Shown here piece by piece: positions 27,753 through 38,325 of a stretch of DNA of 64,000 bases. The stretch covers positions 41,882 through 105,881 of the forward strand of contig NZ_PJII01000016.1 of NCBI RefSeq assembly GCF_002929215.1, in the 5' to 3' direction. Each line of letters starts with the position of its first letter. Within the stretch, counting starts at the first letter, position 1. A program made the translations under genes and the position numbers. Origin of the DNA: Arthrobacter sp. ZGTC412. GTDB taxonomy: Bacteria > Actinomycetota > Actinomycetes > Actinomycetales > Micrococcaceae. Under the pieces are notes generated by a model. That model had not been told where the DNA came from. It searched no databases and saw only the letters and a list, made by a program, of their open reading frames with translations.

Positions 27753-28439
27753 ATGGTCAGCATGTTGTCGATCCTTCCTTCCGCCGCCACCGAGCCGGAC
27801 GGCATCAGCATCACGGGCATCGTGATCAGCCTCGGCGTGGGCGTTGCCATTTGGCTCGCTGCCACCTTCGCTATCTCGCGCATCACCAGCCGCGTGGCGG
27901 CAGGCAGCAACTTTTTCAAGCGGCCCACCTTCAAATGGGCGGCACCGGCGCTGCGCGCCTTGGACCACGAACGGCGGGTCCAGCGCGCGGAAACCATCGG
28001 TTCGCTGCTGAACAGCATCGTCGGCGTGCTAGTGGTGGTCATCACCAGCATGTACGTTCTGCAGAACCTGGACATCAACATCGCGCCGCTCCTGACCAGT
28101 GTGGGTATTTTGGGTGTAGCCATCGGTTTCGGTGCCCAGCAGCTGATCCGCGACTTCCTGGCCGGAATTTTTATTACCATTGAAGACCAGTACGGAATCG
28201 GCGATGTGATCGAAACCAGCGAGGTTGTTGGTGTCGTGGAGTCCATGGGGCTGCGGATCACCCGCGTACGGTCCGACGACGGCGCCATCTGGTACCTCCG
28301 AAACGGCGAGATCCTCCGCGTAGGCAACCGTTCGCAGGGCAATTACGTGCCCCTGCACGAGTCACCGGACGGGACAACGGACCAGGCGAGCGATCACGGT
28401 GCCGAAACCAAAAAGACTGACCAAAAGGCCGGAGACTAG
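27753..28439 (+). CDS. MscS-family mechanosensitive channel
   Basis: Small-conductance mechanosensitive channel subunit of 228 residues. TM helices are at about 20-42 and 85-103. The pore helix region follows: SVGILGVAIGFGAQQLIRDFLAGIFI, the Gly/Ala-rich MscS TM3 signature, then the beta domain EDQYGIGDVIE...VRSDDGAIWYLRNGEILRVGNRSQG. The protein stops soon after the beta domain and ends in a polar tail, so the usual alpha/beta C-terminal vestibule domain is missing. The globin gene starts 2 nt after its stop, so the two are probably co-translated. ATG 27762 is an alternative start. Confidence 0.92.
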   Translation: MVSMLSILPSAATEPDGISITGIVISLGVGVAIWLAATFAISRITSRVAAGSNFFKRPTFKWAAPALRALDHERRVQRAETIGSLLNSIVGVLVVVITSMYVLQNLDINIAPLLTSVGILGVAIGFGAQQLIRDFLAGIFITIEDQYGIGDVIETSEVVGVVESMGLRITRVRSDDGAIWYLRNGEILRVGNRSQGNYVPLHESPDGTTDQASDHGAETKKTDQKAGD

Positions 28440-28441
28440 CA

Positions 28442-28891
28442 ATGACTATCCCCATCGAACCGCAGAAGCCCCGGCAGCTGATGCAGAATGATCCGTTCAG
28501 CCAGCCCGGTTACACCGACAACTTCTATGACGCTGTGGGTGGCCACGAAACGTTCGTCAAGCTGATTGATGTCTTTTACGACGGCGTGGCAACGGATCCG
28601 CTGCTGCGGCCGATGTACCCGGAAGAGGACCTGGCACCCGCCAAGCGGCGCTTCCTGATGTTCCTGGAGCAGTACTGGGGCGGCCCCACCACCTACGGGG
28701 AAGAGCGCGGCCATCCCCGGCTGCGCATGCGCCACATGCCCTTCACGGTGACGCCGGAGGCCAAGGACCGCTGGCTCTTCCACATGCGGACGGCTGTGGA
28801 CGCGTTGGAACTCCCGCCCCTGTATGAGGGAACCCTCTGGGACTACATGGAGCGCGCAGCCCTCTCGATGGTAAACAGCCCGGCCGGTTAG
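28442..28891 (+). CDS. glbO: Group II truncated haemoglobin (trHbO)
   Basis: Haem protein of 149 residues with the trHb 2-on-2 globin fold. The proximal histidine F8 is H98 in RMRHMPF, Trp G8 is W111 (RWLFHM), and the B10 region has Y46 (VFYDG), the set expected for GlbO. Members bind oxygen and handle peroxide or nitric oxide. A roughly 25-residue polar N-terminal extension precedes the globin fold. It is encoded right behind an MscS channel gene. Confidence 0.95.
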   Translation: MTIPIEPQKPRQLMQNDPFSQPGYTDNFYDAVGGHETFVKLIDVFYDGVATDPLLRPMYPEEDLAPAKRRFLMFLEQYWGGPTTYGEERGHPRLRMRHMPFTVTPEAKDRWLFHMRTAVDALELPPLYEGTLWDYMERAALSMVNSPAG

Positions 28892-28933
28892 CCCGTTGCG
28901 GGCTGACTCAGCGGCGGCTGCCCTAAGGGCAGC
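28890..28933. terminator. Tandem hairpins between the globin gene and the 28943 gene
   Basis: Two short stems lie back to back: 28890-28895 with 28899-28904, and 28917-28923 with 28927-28933. They sit between convergent genes and probably stop transcription in both directions; neither has a T-run. Confidence 0.5.
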
Positions 28934-28942
28934 GGCCTGCCG

Positions 28943-29602
28943 TTAGAGAAGTCCGCTTCCCGTCCGCGCAAGGACGTGTCCGCGCGGACCGGTCAGGCGG
29001 AACCAGCGGCCGGCACGGTAAAGCTTCTGATCGCCGTCCGCGAGGAATCCAAGGGCCAGTGCGGCGAAGGCGGCGCCTGCCGGAAGGCCGGATTCATCAA
29101 GTTCCCTGCCCCACACGGCGGCCCGGGCGTTGTTCACGATCAGCGCGCCGGGCTTGTCCGGCACAATTCCGGCCACCTCAGCGATGCCGGCCTCTGCGGC
29201 CTCCCGCAGCGCTGCGTCGCTCCGCGAACCCAGCAGTTCCCATCCGCTCCTTGGGGCGCCGACGCCGGTCCATGACTCGGTGACGGTGGACGGCGGTACC
29301 GGCAGTTCGACGTCGTCCTCACCCGCCCGTGCTAGCCGGTCCAGCACCGCCGCCAGCGGAACGGTGACGTCCGTCCCGGACGGCTTCGCCAGTGCCATGG
29401 TGCGCAGCCCCAGGATGGTGGGCGTCGATTCACCCAGCACCCGTGGCCGCAGCACGCAGACGTACGCGGCGAGAACGGAACCTGCCGCCTGAAGCCGAAT
29501 GGCGCCGTCGTCAATTGTTTTGGCGCGCGTGGCGAAGGTTTTCAGGTCGGCGAGATCCTGCGGATCGGCGAAACGGAAGGACGAGGTGAGTAGATCAGAC
29601 AC
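28943..29602 (-). CDS. Conserved hypothetical protein
   Basis: This soluble 219-residue protein starts at GTG 29602. It has an N-terminal helical segment (SFRFADPQDLADLKTFATRAK), then AAYVCVLRPRVLGE and a C-terminal WGRELDESGLPAGAAFAALALGFL region. I do not recognise the family and see no catalytic motif, signal peptide or membrane segment. Codon usage matches its neighbours, and the gene is bounded by convergent and divergent genes, so it looks like a real gene. It diverges from tesB. Confidence 0.75.
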   Translation of the reverse strand: MSDLLTSSFRFADPQDLADLKTFATRAKTIDDGAIRLQAAGSVLAAYVCVLRPRVLGESTPTILGLRTMALAKPSGTDVTVPLAAVLDRLARAGEDDVELPVPPSTVTESWTGVGAPRSGWELLGSRSDAALREAAEAGIAEVAGIVPDKPGALIVNNARAAVWGRELDESGLPAGAAFAALALGFLADGDQKLYRAGRWFRLTGPRGHVLARTGSGLL

Positions 29603-29665
29603 ACCAAGAACACTACCGGCTGCACCTTTGTTGAGCAGTGCCGGGGCGCCGTCTAAAGTCGAACC

Positions 29666-30646
29666 ATGACTGAAGCCGACGCGGAAATCCTGGCGCTCCC
29701 CACCGAAGACCCCACCTCATCGCTCATCTCCCTTCTTGATCTTGGTGAGCTGGAGGGAGCCCGGACTGACGAGGACATCTTCCTGGGTCCGTCGCAGCAG
29801 CAGCCCCACCACCGCGTGTTCGGCGGCCAGGTGCTGGCGCAGTCACTGATTGCCTCCATCAGGACGGTGGACCCGGGCCGTTTTGTCCACTCCATGCACG
29901 GCTACTTCCTCCGCCCGGGTGATGCGAACAAGCCCATCACCTTCGGTGTGCAGCGACTCCGTGACGGCAGGTCCTTTTCCGCCCGGCGCGTCCATGCCTA
30001 CCAGGAAGGCGTGCCCATCCTGTCGATGATCGCCTCCTTCCAGGGCGAGGACGAGGGCGTAGAGCACGAGTCCGTGATGCCCAGCGGAATACCCGACCCC
30101 GAGTCGCTGCCCAGCACTGCGGACCTGCTGGGAGAGTTCGACCACCCCGTGGCGCGGCACTGGGCCTACGAGCGGCCCTTCGACATCCGGCACGTTGATC
30201 CGCCGCTGTACGTCTCGGCAAAAGGTGAACGGGAAGCACGCAATGCCGTATGGATGAAGACCTTCGGCCCCATGCCGGACAATCCCAACCTGCACCGTGC
30301 GGCCCTGGCGTACGCCAGCGACTACACCCTGCTGGAGTCGATCCTTCGGCGCCACGGGCTGAGCTGGATCACTCCCGGGATGAATGTTGCCAGCCTGGAC
30401 CACGCCATGTGGTGGCACCGTCCCGCCCGGGTTGACGAGTGGCTGCTGTACGTCCAGGAGTCGCCGAGCGCCCAGGGTGCCCGCGGGCTGGCGACCGGCA
30501 AAATCTTCAACCAGGCAGGCCAGCACGTGGCCTCCGTGGCGCAGGAAGGCATGGTTCGTGTGCCCACCGACCTGAAGAACAAGGTGGTAGGTGCTTTCCA
30601 GTCGAAGGTGATGGAGCATCAGATCCGCAAGGCCGGCCGGGACTAG
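29666..30646 (+). CDS. tesB: Acyl-CoA thioesterase II (TesB)
   Basis: Hydrolyses acyl-CoA to free fatty acid and CoA; a double hot-dog enzyme. The 326 residues have the N-terminal hot-dog with VFGGQVLAQSL and HSMHGYFLRPGD, and the C-terminal hot-dog with ASLDHAMWWHRPARVDEWLLYVQESPSA. The catalytic aspartate is in the SLDHAMWWH segment. About 30 residues precede the first domain. It ends at a strong hairpin shared with ettA. Confidence 0.95.
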   Translation: MTEADAEILALPTEDPTSSLISLLDLGELEGARTDEDIFLGPSQQQPHHRVFGGQVLAQSLIASIRTVDPGRFVHSMHGYFLRPGDANKPITFGVQRLRDGRSFSARRVHAYQEGVPILSMIASFQGEDEGVEHESVMPSGIPDPESLPSTADLLGEFDHPVARHWAYERPFDIRHVDPPLYVSAKGEREARNAVWMKTFGPMPDNPNLHRAALAYASDYTLLESILRRHGLSWITPGMNVASLDHAMWWHRPARVDEWLLYVQESPSAQGARGLATGKIFNQAGQHVASVAQEGMVRVPTDLKNKVVGAFQSKVMEHQIRKAGRD

Positions 30647-30705
30647 CCTTCCGGGGGGTGTCCCCCCGGGCTGGGTCCAGGGCTGTGTCCCGGGCATGAA
30701 CGCCA

Positions 30706-30736
30706 ACAGGCCGGCACCCCAAGGGTGCCGGCCTGT
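30706..30736. terminator. Terminator of tesB, facing ettA
   Basis: A 14-bp stem (30706-30719 with 30723-30736) is followed on the plus strand by TTTT. It lies 59 nt after the tesB stop and 48 nt before the ettA stop on the other strand. Confidence 0.9.
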
Positions 30737-30783
30737 TTTTGCTTGTCGCCGCTAACGTTGTTGCGTCCGCGGCGTCCGCGGTA

Positions 30784-32466
<1,683 letters not shown>

Positions 32467-32518
32467 GGTTCCAAATCTAGTGGGTTGGCGGGCATAACTC
32501 ACATTCGGTGCGCCCGGA

Positions 32519-33109
32519 TCAGGAGCCTACAAAGCACGTGCCGGTGGCCAGTACCGGAAGGACCGTCACTGCTACGGCACCGTCGCGGACCTGGCCGATG
32601 ACACAGTCACTGCCCTGGAGCACGGAGGCTTCGATGGCATCGGCTTCCAGACCGGTGGGGGTCCGGCTCTGAGATACCTGCAATGCTGACGGTGCGATGC
32701 CCGCTCCGATCAGGGCCTCTGTCACCTGCGCCGTGGCGGGCTTGGGCGATCCTGCGGCCAGTCGTCGTAGGGCGTCCGTCACAGTCTTCCGGACCGTTTT
32801 AGTGGCGGCGGCCTCGGGGCCAGCTGTCGATTGCCCTGCGGATGGATTCACCAGCGGTCCTCCCGGACGCGTTTCCGCTGTGACCGGGTTTGTCCCCGCG
32901 CCGATTGCGGATGAGGCTGCAGTTGCGGGCTCGGTTGCCCCCGGCTGGACAACCGACGGCATCCCGCCCATGCATCCTGACAAAGCGGCCGCCAGGGCGG
33001 CTCCGGCCACGGCTGCCACGAAGCGGCGTGCAGCCCGGCCGGACGCTGAAGGAGCAGCCGATGATGCCCCGGCCGTAAGGTTCTGCCGGTGGTCAGGGGT
33101 GGTCCGCAT
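32519..33109 (-). CDS. Putative lipoprotein with C-terminal DUF6993-like domain
   Basis: The 196-residue product has a basic N terminus (ASGRAARRF), a hydrophobic stretch at about 30-44, and a lipobox LSGC with the lipidated cysteine at C46. A Thr/Ala/Pro-rich linker (about 50-100) leads to a small domain (about 105-196) with VRKTVTDALRRLAAG, ALIGAGIAPSALQVSQSRTPTGL and two cysteines (SDCVIGQV, TGTCFVG) that may form a disulfide. I recall this domain as DUF6993, of unknown function. It lies between ettA and the ssb paralogue on the same strand. Confidence 0.8.
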   Translation of the reverse strand: MRTTPDHRQNLTAGASSAAPSASGRAARRFVAAVAGAALAAALSGCMGGMPSVVQPGATEPATAASSAIGAGTNPVTAETRPGGPLVNPSAGQSTAGPEAAATKTVRKTVTDALRRLAAGSPKPATAQVTEALIGAGIAPSALQVSQSRTPTGLEADAIEASVLQGSDCVIGQVRDGAVAVTVLPVLATGTCFVGS

Positions 33110-33230
33110 GGTGTCATTCTGCCATGTGGTCCGGTAGCGGCCTCACAACCTGGGCGGTCAGGGCGCGGCCGGGGGGGGTGCCGCGGTCCTGCCCGCCCAG
33201 GAAACCAGGGGACGTTGATATTGGGGATTC

Positions 33231-33794
33231 CTAGACTCCGGATTCGGCGAGTTCCCCCGTCTCCAGGTCCAGGGCGACAAGGTTGCCGTTGCTGTCCTCG
33301 ACGTAGGCTGCGGCTGGATCGCCGTCGCCGGGCAGGTCTTCTTCGTTGTCCTCCGGGTCGTCGAGAGGTCCATTGATGCCGGCACCGGGATCTCCGTCGA
33401 GGCCCGGTTCCTGCTCCACGAGCGAGAGGAGTGGTTTGGTGGAGGATCTGGTGAAGTTGGCGGTGCCCCATGTGAGGTCATGACCCACGGCGTCGGCATC
33501 GATGGTGTGTGAGTAGTAGACCCTGCCGTCCTTTTCCCAACTGCGGATCTTCAGCTTGCCCACCACGATGACAGGCTGGCCTTTCCTGATGCTGCAGCCC
33601 ATGCTTCCCGCCAGGTGCCGGTAGCCCTGGACCGAGAACCAGTTCGTGTGGCCGTCCGACCACGTGCCGGATTCCTTGTCGTACCGGCGGGAATTGGATC
33701 CGATGCGGAAGGAAGCGGTGGCCACTCCCCCTGTTGTGGTGGAGCTCTTGATCTCGGTGGCAACGAATCCCCGGATCGTTATCATGTCGCTCAT
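33231..33794 (-). CDS. ssb: Single-stranded DNA-binding protein, paralogue without the canonical C-terminal tip
   Basis: OB-fold SSB of 187 residues: ITIRGFVATEI, ATASFRIGSNSRRYD, WFSVQGYRHLAGSMGCSIRKG, and VVGKLKIRSWEKDGRVYYSHTIDADAVG cover the fold (about 1-108). ATG 33794 follows AGGACGTAAAG. The tail holds an acidic segment (DDPEDNEEDLPGDGD, about 143-157) but ends GELAESGV; the conserved acidic -PF tip that recruits repair and replication partners is absent. No rpsF or rpsR neighbours are present, so this is probably the secondary SSB, like SsbB of Streptomyces. Confidence 0.9.
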   Translation of the reverse strand: MSDMITIRGFVATEIKSSTTTGGVATASFRIGSNSRRYDKESGTWSDGHTNWFSVQGYRHLAGSMGCSIRKGQPVIVVGKLKIRSWEKDGRVYYSHTIDADAVGHDLTWGTANFTRSSTKPLLSLVEQEPGLDGDPGAGINGPLDDPEDNEEDLPGDGDPAAAYVEDSNGNLVALDLETGELAESGV

Positions 33795-34002
33795 CTTTAC
33801 GTCCTGTCTTCTAGTGATGCCCTAGCAGGCAAGACCAGCATCACGCCCCGGCCTTCCGCTGGGTAGGCAGCGCTTTCGCTATGTGCACAACGGGCACCTT
33901 GATGTGCCTGTGGAGGAAAAGCCGCTGCACGTCGGTGAAAGCGCCCGCACTTCCGGCAATGTAAACTTTTTGAGGCGCCGGAATTCAGGTCCGGAGGCCA
34001 TT

Positions 34003-34075
34003 GCCTCAGTAGCTCAGGGGATAGAGCAGCGGCCTTCTAATCCGCCGGTCGGGGGTTCGATTCCCTCCTGGGGCA
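34003..34075 (+). tRNA. tRNA-Arg (TCT)
   Basis: A 73-nt cloverleaf with acceptor GCCTCAG/CTGGGGC (one G-U), D stem GCTC/GAGC, anticodon loop CTTCTAA with anticodon TCT, and T arm GGGGG-TTCGATT-CCCTC. In my folding the pair closing the anticodon loop (31-39) is C-T rather than Watson-Crick. It reads AGA/AGG arginine codons, rare in this GC-rich genome. Confidence 0.94.
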
Positions 34076-34085
34076 CTTTGGAGAG

Positions 34086-34120
34086 GCGGCTTTGGTATGC
34101 GGGATGCAGGCCAAAGCCGC
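34086..34120. terminator. Terminator between tRNA-Arg and the membrane-protein gene
   Basis: A perfect 10-bp stem (34086-34095 with 34111-34120) has a 15-nt loop. It follows tRNA-Arg by 10 nt and also faces the stop of the convergent gene at 34136. Confidence 0.7.
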
Positions 34121-34135
34121 TTCCAGGCCTTCAGG

Positions 34136-34873
34136 CTATGTTTCCGGCGGACCTGATGACTGCCTGGATACACCTGATGTGGCGGGATGCGCCGCCGGGG
34201 CTCCAGTGCGGATGACCCACCAGCCAAGTGTTGCCACCACCAGACCTATAGGGATCCCGTACGGCGGCAGGCCCGCGTTGTAGCCGAGGACGCCTGCCAC
34301 CACGAACAGCACGCCGAGCCATGCGGGGAACATGCGTGAACGCCAGCCGGCGATGCCAAAGACCATCCAGCCGAGGGCGAAAAGCACGTAACTGGACAGC
34401 CCTCCGATCGCCAGCATGCCGGACCCGCCGGCAAGGATGGCGCCGGGGGCCACATCGGCGATCCAGGGGCCGGCGAAGCCGTCGAACCACATGTTGCCGG
34501 CCATGTCCAGGGTGCCTGCGAGCGCGAAACAGAATGCCACTGCGCCAAGCGCTCCGGCCCGGCCGCCGAGCCTGAAGTACACGGACACCAAGGCAAGGAC
34601 AAGCCCGGTGAACACCACCCAGTACAGGGCGTTTGTTACCTGGAAAGGCACCTGCCTCATCATCTCTATCCGGTCGAGGCTCCGGTCGGCCGCGAGCAGG
34701 CGCGCCACATCCACGGCGGCGAAGACGATGCCTGACACCATCGCGATGGGGCCGGCAGCTTTAGCCAGTGGTGAGGTCACTTTTCCTCCTGACGTGGATG
34801 GGGTTGACGGCGGCTCCTTCACCGGAAGCCAGGGCGCCGCTCGCCCGGCGGCTTCCCTGCCGCCGTCGTTCAC
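34136..34873 (-). CDS. Hypothetical multi-pass membrane protein
   Basis: The 245-residue frame starts at GTG 34873, which overlaps the upstream CPBP protease stop by 4 nt (GTGA), so the two are translationally coupled. The first 30 residues are polar; GTG 34780 (VTSPLAKAAG) is an alternative start. Hydrophobic helices follow at about 40-60, 80-101, 104-122, 140-170, 180-205 and 209-225. No family motif is recognised. Its role may be tied to the CPBP protease beside it, but this is inference from coupling only. Confidence 0.75.
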   Translation of the reverse strand: MNDGGREAAGRAAPWLPVKEPPSTPSTSGGKVTSPLAKAAGPIAMVSGIVFAAVDVARLLAADRSLDRIEMMRQVPFQVTNALYWVVFTGLVLALVSVYFRLGGRAGALGAVAFCFALAGTLDMAGNMWFDGFAGPWIADVAPGAILAGGSGMLAIGGLSSYVLFALGWMVFGIAGWRSRMFPAWLGVLFVVAGVLGYNAGLPPYGIPIGLVVATLGWWVIRTGAPAAHPATSGVSRQSSGPPET

Positions 34874-35688
34874 AGGGGAAGCCTCCCGAAGGAAAATGCT
34901 GCGACGGCGGTGGCCCGGCGGGGTGCCTTCTGCCAGGCCTGCCGGTCCAGGGCAATAGTGCCCAGGACGGCGAGGACCACGACCATGAAGTAGACCAGCT
35001 CCACGCGGACGGCGTCGGCGCCGGTGAAGCCAAAGGAACCCATGGTGAAGGTGCCCTGGCTGTTGTGGAACAGGAGCGTCAGCAGGACGCTGCCGTCCGT
35101 GCGGTTGAAAAGCCAGACGTAGAGGAAGGTGATGGCGAACGTCGTCGGCAGGCCGGTCACGCTAAGCCCGCCAAAAAGGACCAGCGGCAGGTGCCACAGG
35201 GCCACGAGGACGCCGAGGATAGCCGCGGACACCAGCGGAGAGCGGGACGTCTGAAGCAGCGGGAGGGCATAGCCGCGGAAACCGGGCTCCTCGCCCAGCG
35301 GCCCGTCCAGCGGATTGACCAGCCGCACGGCGAAGACGGTCAGCATGCCGCTCCACGTCAGCTGTGCGAGGCCCGGGGCGGCGGCCCCGAGCACCATGGT
35401 GATAACCCCCGAGACCAGGACAAGGAGGACCGGGAGGAGAATCGCGACGGCGTACCAGATCCATCCGACGCGCCACCGGATAAGTCGTCGTCCCCAGGCG
35501 CGGAAGCCTGCCCGGCCTTCGGTCAGGGCGATGACGATAATTGCTGCAGCAAGCGGGCCTATGGGCAGAAATTCCATGCGCGGAATAAGCCCTGATGCGT
35601 AAGCAGGCCACGATGCCCAGGAAATCGCGTAGGTCAGAATGAAGAAGGCCTGTAGCCTGTGACGTTTTAGCCAGCCGGTGGAACGCAT
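34870..35688 (-). CDS. CPBP-family intramembrane glutamic protease (CAAX/Abi type)
   Basis: This 272-residue membrane protein starts at ATG 35688, with GGAG 5 nt upstream. The family motifs are E133-E134...R138 (GEEPGFRGY), H166 (ALWHLPL) and H208-N209 (LFHNSQG), set in hydrophobic helices. Related proteins in eukaryotes cleave prenylated CAAX tails; bacterial members have roles in peptide maturation, immunity or signalling, mostly unknown. It forms a coupled pair with the membrane protein downstream. Confidence 0.92.
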   Translation of the reverse strand: MRSTGWLKRHRLQAFFILTYAISWASWPAYASGLIPRMEFLPIGPLAAAIIVIALTEGRAGFRAWGRRLIRWRVGWIWYAVAILLPVLLVLVSGVITMVLGAAAPGLAQLTWSGMLTVFAVRLVNPLDGPLGEEPGFRGYALPLLQTSRSPLVSAAILGVLVALWHLPLVLFGGLSVTGLPTTFAITFLYVWLFNRTDGSVLLTLLFHNSQGTFTMGSFGFTGADAVRVELVYFMVVVLAVLGTIALDRQAWQKAPRRATAVAAFSFGRLPL

Positions 35689-35766
35689 GATGGCTCCAAA
35701 CAGACACTGCAAGGTGCTTCAATTGTCCGCCCCTGGAAGCGTCCGCGCCAGTGCTGCCGCAGGACG

Positions 35767-36996
35767 CTAAGAGTGCAGCCGGTGGGGTGCTTCCACCAGC
35801 GACCGGAGCACGCTGCCGGCAGCCCCCAGCAGGGCGCCGTTTTCTCCGGCGACAGCGGTGGTGATGTGCTCAGGCAGGAACTTTCCCGGCGCGTACCTGC
35901 TGAGGCTGTCCAGCAAGGGCGGGCGCAGCCAACGTTCGAGGACGGCGAAGTGCCCGCCGAGCACCACCGTTTTGATGTCCACTATCCGGGACGTGGACGC
36001 AACCGCCACGCCCAAGGACCGACCAGCCCGCTGGACGGCGAGCAGCGAGGCAGGTTCCTCGTCGGTGAGCGCGCTTGTTAGGGCGGACATGCTTTCCGAT
36101 CTCGTTTGCCGCTTGTCTGCCACTCCGGCGGCAGAAAAGATGGCGTCCTGCCCGGCGATCGTCTCCAGGCAGCCCGTTCCGCCGCAGGAGCAGGGGCGGC
36201 CGTCGGGGTCGACAACGACGTGGCCCACCTCCCCCGCATGGCCTTCGGGGCCGGTGAAGAGTTCCGACTTGATGACGAGTCCGCCACCGACGCCCACCTC
36301 GCCGGAAATGAAGAGGAAGTCCTTTCCGCCGCTGGGTCCGCGGGCCAGTTCCGCCAGGGCCGCCGCATTGGCTTCGTTGAAGAGTGTGACCCCCAACGGC
36401 AGGCCGGGGAGCAGACCGGTGACGTCAAGCTTTACGTCCCGCCAGCCCAGGTTGGGGGCAGTGATGACAGTTGAGCTGCCGTCATCCACAAGTCCAGGAA
36501 CAGCGAGCCCTCCGCCCAGGATTTCAACACCTTTCGCCGCGGCCGCCGCCCGCACCTCGGCGGCCAACGCGGAAAGGGCGGTCATCACCGGCGCACTGGC
36601 ACTGTCCCGATTGTCCCGTTCAAGAATTTCCTGCACCACCACGGTGCCGGAAAGATCAGTCACGCCTGCAGCAATGTAGTCGACGTTGATTTCCATGCCC
36701 ATCACGCCGCGCGCCGGATTCATTTCCAAGCCCATCCCCGGCCGGCCGCGCTCCCCTTGGGGGTTCAGGCCGAGTTCACGCAGAATGCCTGCGTCAAGGA
36801 GGTCCAGGACGATGCTCGATACCGACGCCTTGGTCAGCCCGGTGGAAGCGGCAATCTGCGCGCGGGTCAGGTGGATACCAGCTGGAGACTGTGCCACCGT
36901 GCCCAGGACGAGCGCAAGGTTGCTCCTGCGCACATCCCCCATACTCCCCGGTGTGCCGGCGTCGGTCTGGGCAGGTGCGCCTGCCGTGTACGCCAT
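35767..36996 (-). CDS. ROK-family transcriptional regulator (XylR-like)
   Basis: The N-terminal winged helix-turn-helix is at about 22-75 (LTRAQIAASTGLTKASVSSIVLDLL), followed by a ROK sugar-kinase-like domain with a consensus zinc motif GHAGEVGHVVVDPDGRPCSC and CGGTGCLE. The product has 409 residues. It diverges from xylA-xylB, and a dyad lies between them, so it is very likely the xylose repressor, released by xylose or a related sugar. The first 18 residues are polar and could be shorter if a later start is used. Confidence 0.93.
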   Translation of the reverse strand: MAYTAGAPAQTDAGTPGSMGDVRRSNLALVLGTVAQSPAGIHLTRAQIAASTGLTKASVSSIVLDLLDAGILRELGLNPQGERGRPGMGLEMNPARGVMGMEINVDYIAAGVTDLSGTVVVQEILERDNRDSASAPVMTALSALAAEVRAAAAAKGVEILGGGLAVPGLVDDGSSTVITAPNLGWRDVKLDVTGLLPGLPLGVTLFNEANAAALAELARGPSGGKDFLFISGEVGVGGGLVIKSELFTGPEGHAGEVGHVVVDPDGRPCSCGGTGCLETIAGQDAIFSAAGVADKRQTRSESMSALTSALTDEEPASLLAVQRAGRSLGVAVASTSRIVDIKTVVLGGHFAVLERWLRPPLLDSLSRYAPGKFLPEHITTAVAGENGALLGAAGSVLRSLVEAPHRLHS

Positions 36997-37073
36997 GGCC
37001 GGTCTCCTCGTAGTCGGTGCGGGACCGTTCTTGCGTTCCCCTTGCTCTTGACCCTAGCCTAGTCACGCTTATA

Positions 37074-37092
37074 TAGTTCAAGCAATAAACTA
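37074..37092. promoter_or_regulatory. Candidate ROK/XylR operator between the regulator and xylA
   Basis: The inverted repeat TAGTT-N9-AACTA (37074-37078 with 37088-37092) lies in an AT-rich patch in the 138-bp divergent region, 43 bp before xylA. Its layout resembles XylR boxes with TTAGT-type half-sites, as in Bacillus and actinobacteria. Confidence 0.55.
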
Positions 37093-37134
37093 ACTAGCCC
37101 GACCAGCCGCAAAAGACTAGTGCAAGGACGCATC

Positions 37135-38322
37135 ATGACTCTTTCCCCCACGCCCGCTGATAAGTTCACGTTTGGTCTTTGGACTGTTGGCTGGACCGGC
37201 GCTGACCCGTTTGGTGTCGCCACCCGCGCGGAGCTGGACCCGGTGGAGGCGGTGCACCGGCTGGCCGAGCTTGGCGCGTACGGCATCACGTTCCACGACA
37301 ACGACCTGATCCCCTTCGATGCCACGGCCTCGGAGCGGGACCTGATCCTGAAGAACTTCAAGGCAGCCCTGGCCGAGACCGGCCTGAAGGTCCCGATGGT
37401 CACCACGAACCTGTTCAGCCACCCGGTGTTCAAGGACGGCGGTTTTACCTCCAACGACCGCTCCATCCGCCGCTTCGCCCTGTCCAAGGTCCTGCGCAAC
37501 ATCGATTCCGCCGCCGAGTTCGGTGCCGAAACCTTTGTGATGTGGGGCGGACGCGAAGGCAGCGAATACGACGGCTCCAAGGACCTCGCCGCGGCTCTGG
37601 ACCGGATGCGCGAAGGCGTGGACACCGCTGCGGCGTACATCAAGGACAAGGGCTACAACCTGCGTATCGCGCTCGAACCCAAGCCCAACGAACCCCGCGG
37701 CGACATCTTCCTGCCCACTATCGGCCACGCCCTGGCGTTCATCGCCCAGCTCGAGCACGGCGACATCGTGGGCCTGAACCCCGAAACCGGGCACGAGCAA
37801 ATGGCCGGGCTGAACTTCACCCACGGCATCGCCCAGGCCCTCTGGGCCGGCAAACTCTTCCACATCGACCTCAACGGCCAGCGCGGCATCAAGTACGACC
37901 AGGACCTCGTTTTCGGCCACGGCGACCTCACCAGCGCCTTTTTCACCGTCGACCTGCTCGAAAACGGGTTCCCCAACGGCGGACCCCGCTACGAAGGACC
38001 GCGCCACTTCGACTACAAGCCCTCCCGCACCGACGGCTACGACGGCGTCTGGGAATCAGCCAAAGCCAACATGAGCATGTACCTGCTCCTGAAGGAACGC
38101 GCCCTGGCCTTCCGCGCCGACCCCCAGGTCCAGGAAGCCCTCGCCGCCTCCGGCGTCTTCGAACTCGGCGAAACCACCCTCACCGCCGGCGAAACCGCCA
38201 CCGACCTGCTCAAAGACACCACCGCCTTCGAGGACTTCGACGCCAACAAGGCAGCCGAACGCTCCTTCGCGTTCATCCGCCTCAACCAACTCGCCATCGA
38301 ACACCTCCTCAACGCCCGCTGA
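37135..38322 (+). CDS. xylA: Xylose isomerase (class I)
   Basis: Converts D-xylose to D-xylulose in the cytoplasm. ATG 37135 follows AAGGA with 6 nt spacing and gives 395 residues. The actinobacterial class I signature is clear: H54 and D57 (ITFHDND), [12 protein letters not shown], the metal-binding [26 protein letters not shown] and [16 protein letters not shown]. It is the first gene of the xylA-xylB operon, divergent from the ROK regulator. Confidence 0.98.
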   Translation: MTLSPTPADKFTFGLWTVGWTGADPFGVATRAELDPVEAVHRLAELGAYGITFHDNDLIPFDATASERDLILKNFKAALAETGLKVPMVTTNLFSHPVFKDGGFTSNDRSIRRFALSKVLRNIDSAAEFGAETFVMWGGREGSEYDGSKDLAAALDRMREGVDTAAAYIKDKGYNLRIALEPKPNEPRGDIFLPTIGHALAFIAQLEHGDIVGLNPETGHEQMAGLNFTHGIAQALWAGKLFHIDLNGQRGIKYDQDLVFGHGDLTSAFFTVDLLENGFPNGGPRYEGPRHFDYKPSRTDGYDGVWESAKANMSMYLLLKERALAFRADPQVQEALAASGVFELGETTLTAGETATDLLKDTTAFEDFDANKAAERSFAFIRLNQLAIEHLLNAR

Positions 38323-38325
38323 CCC

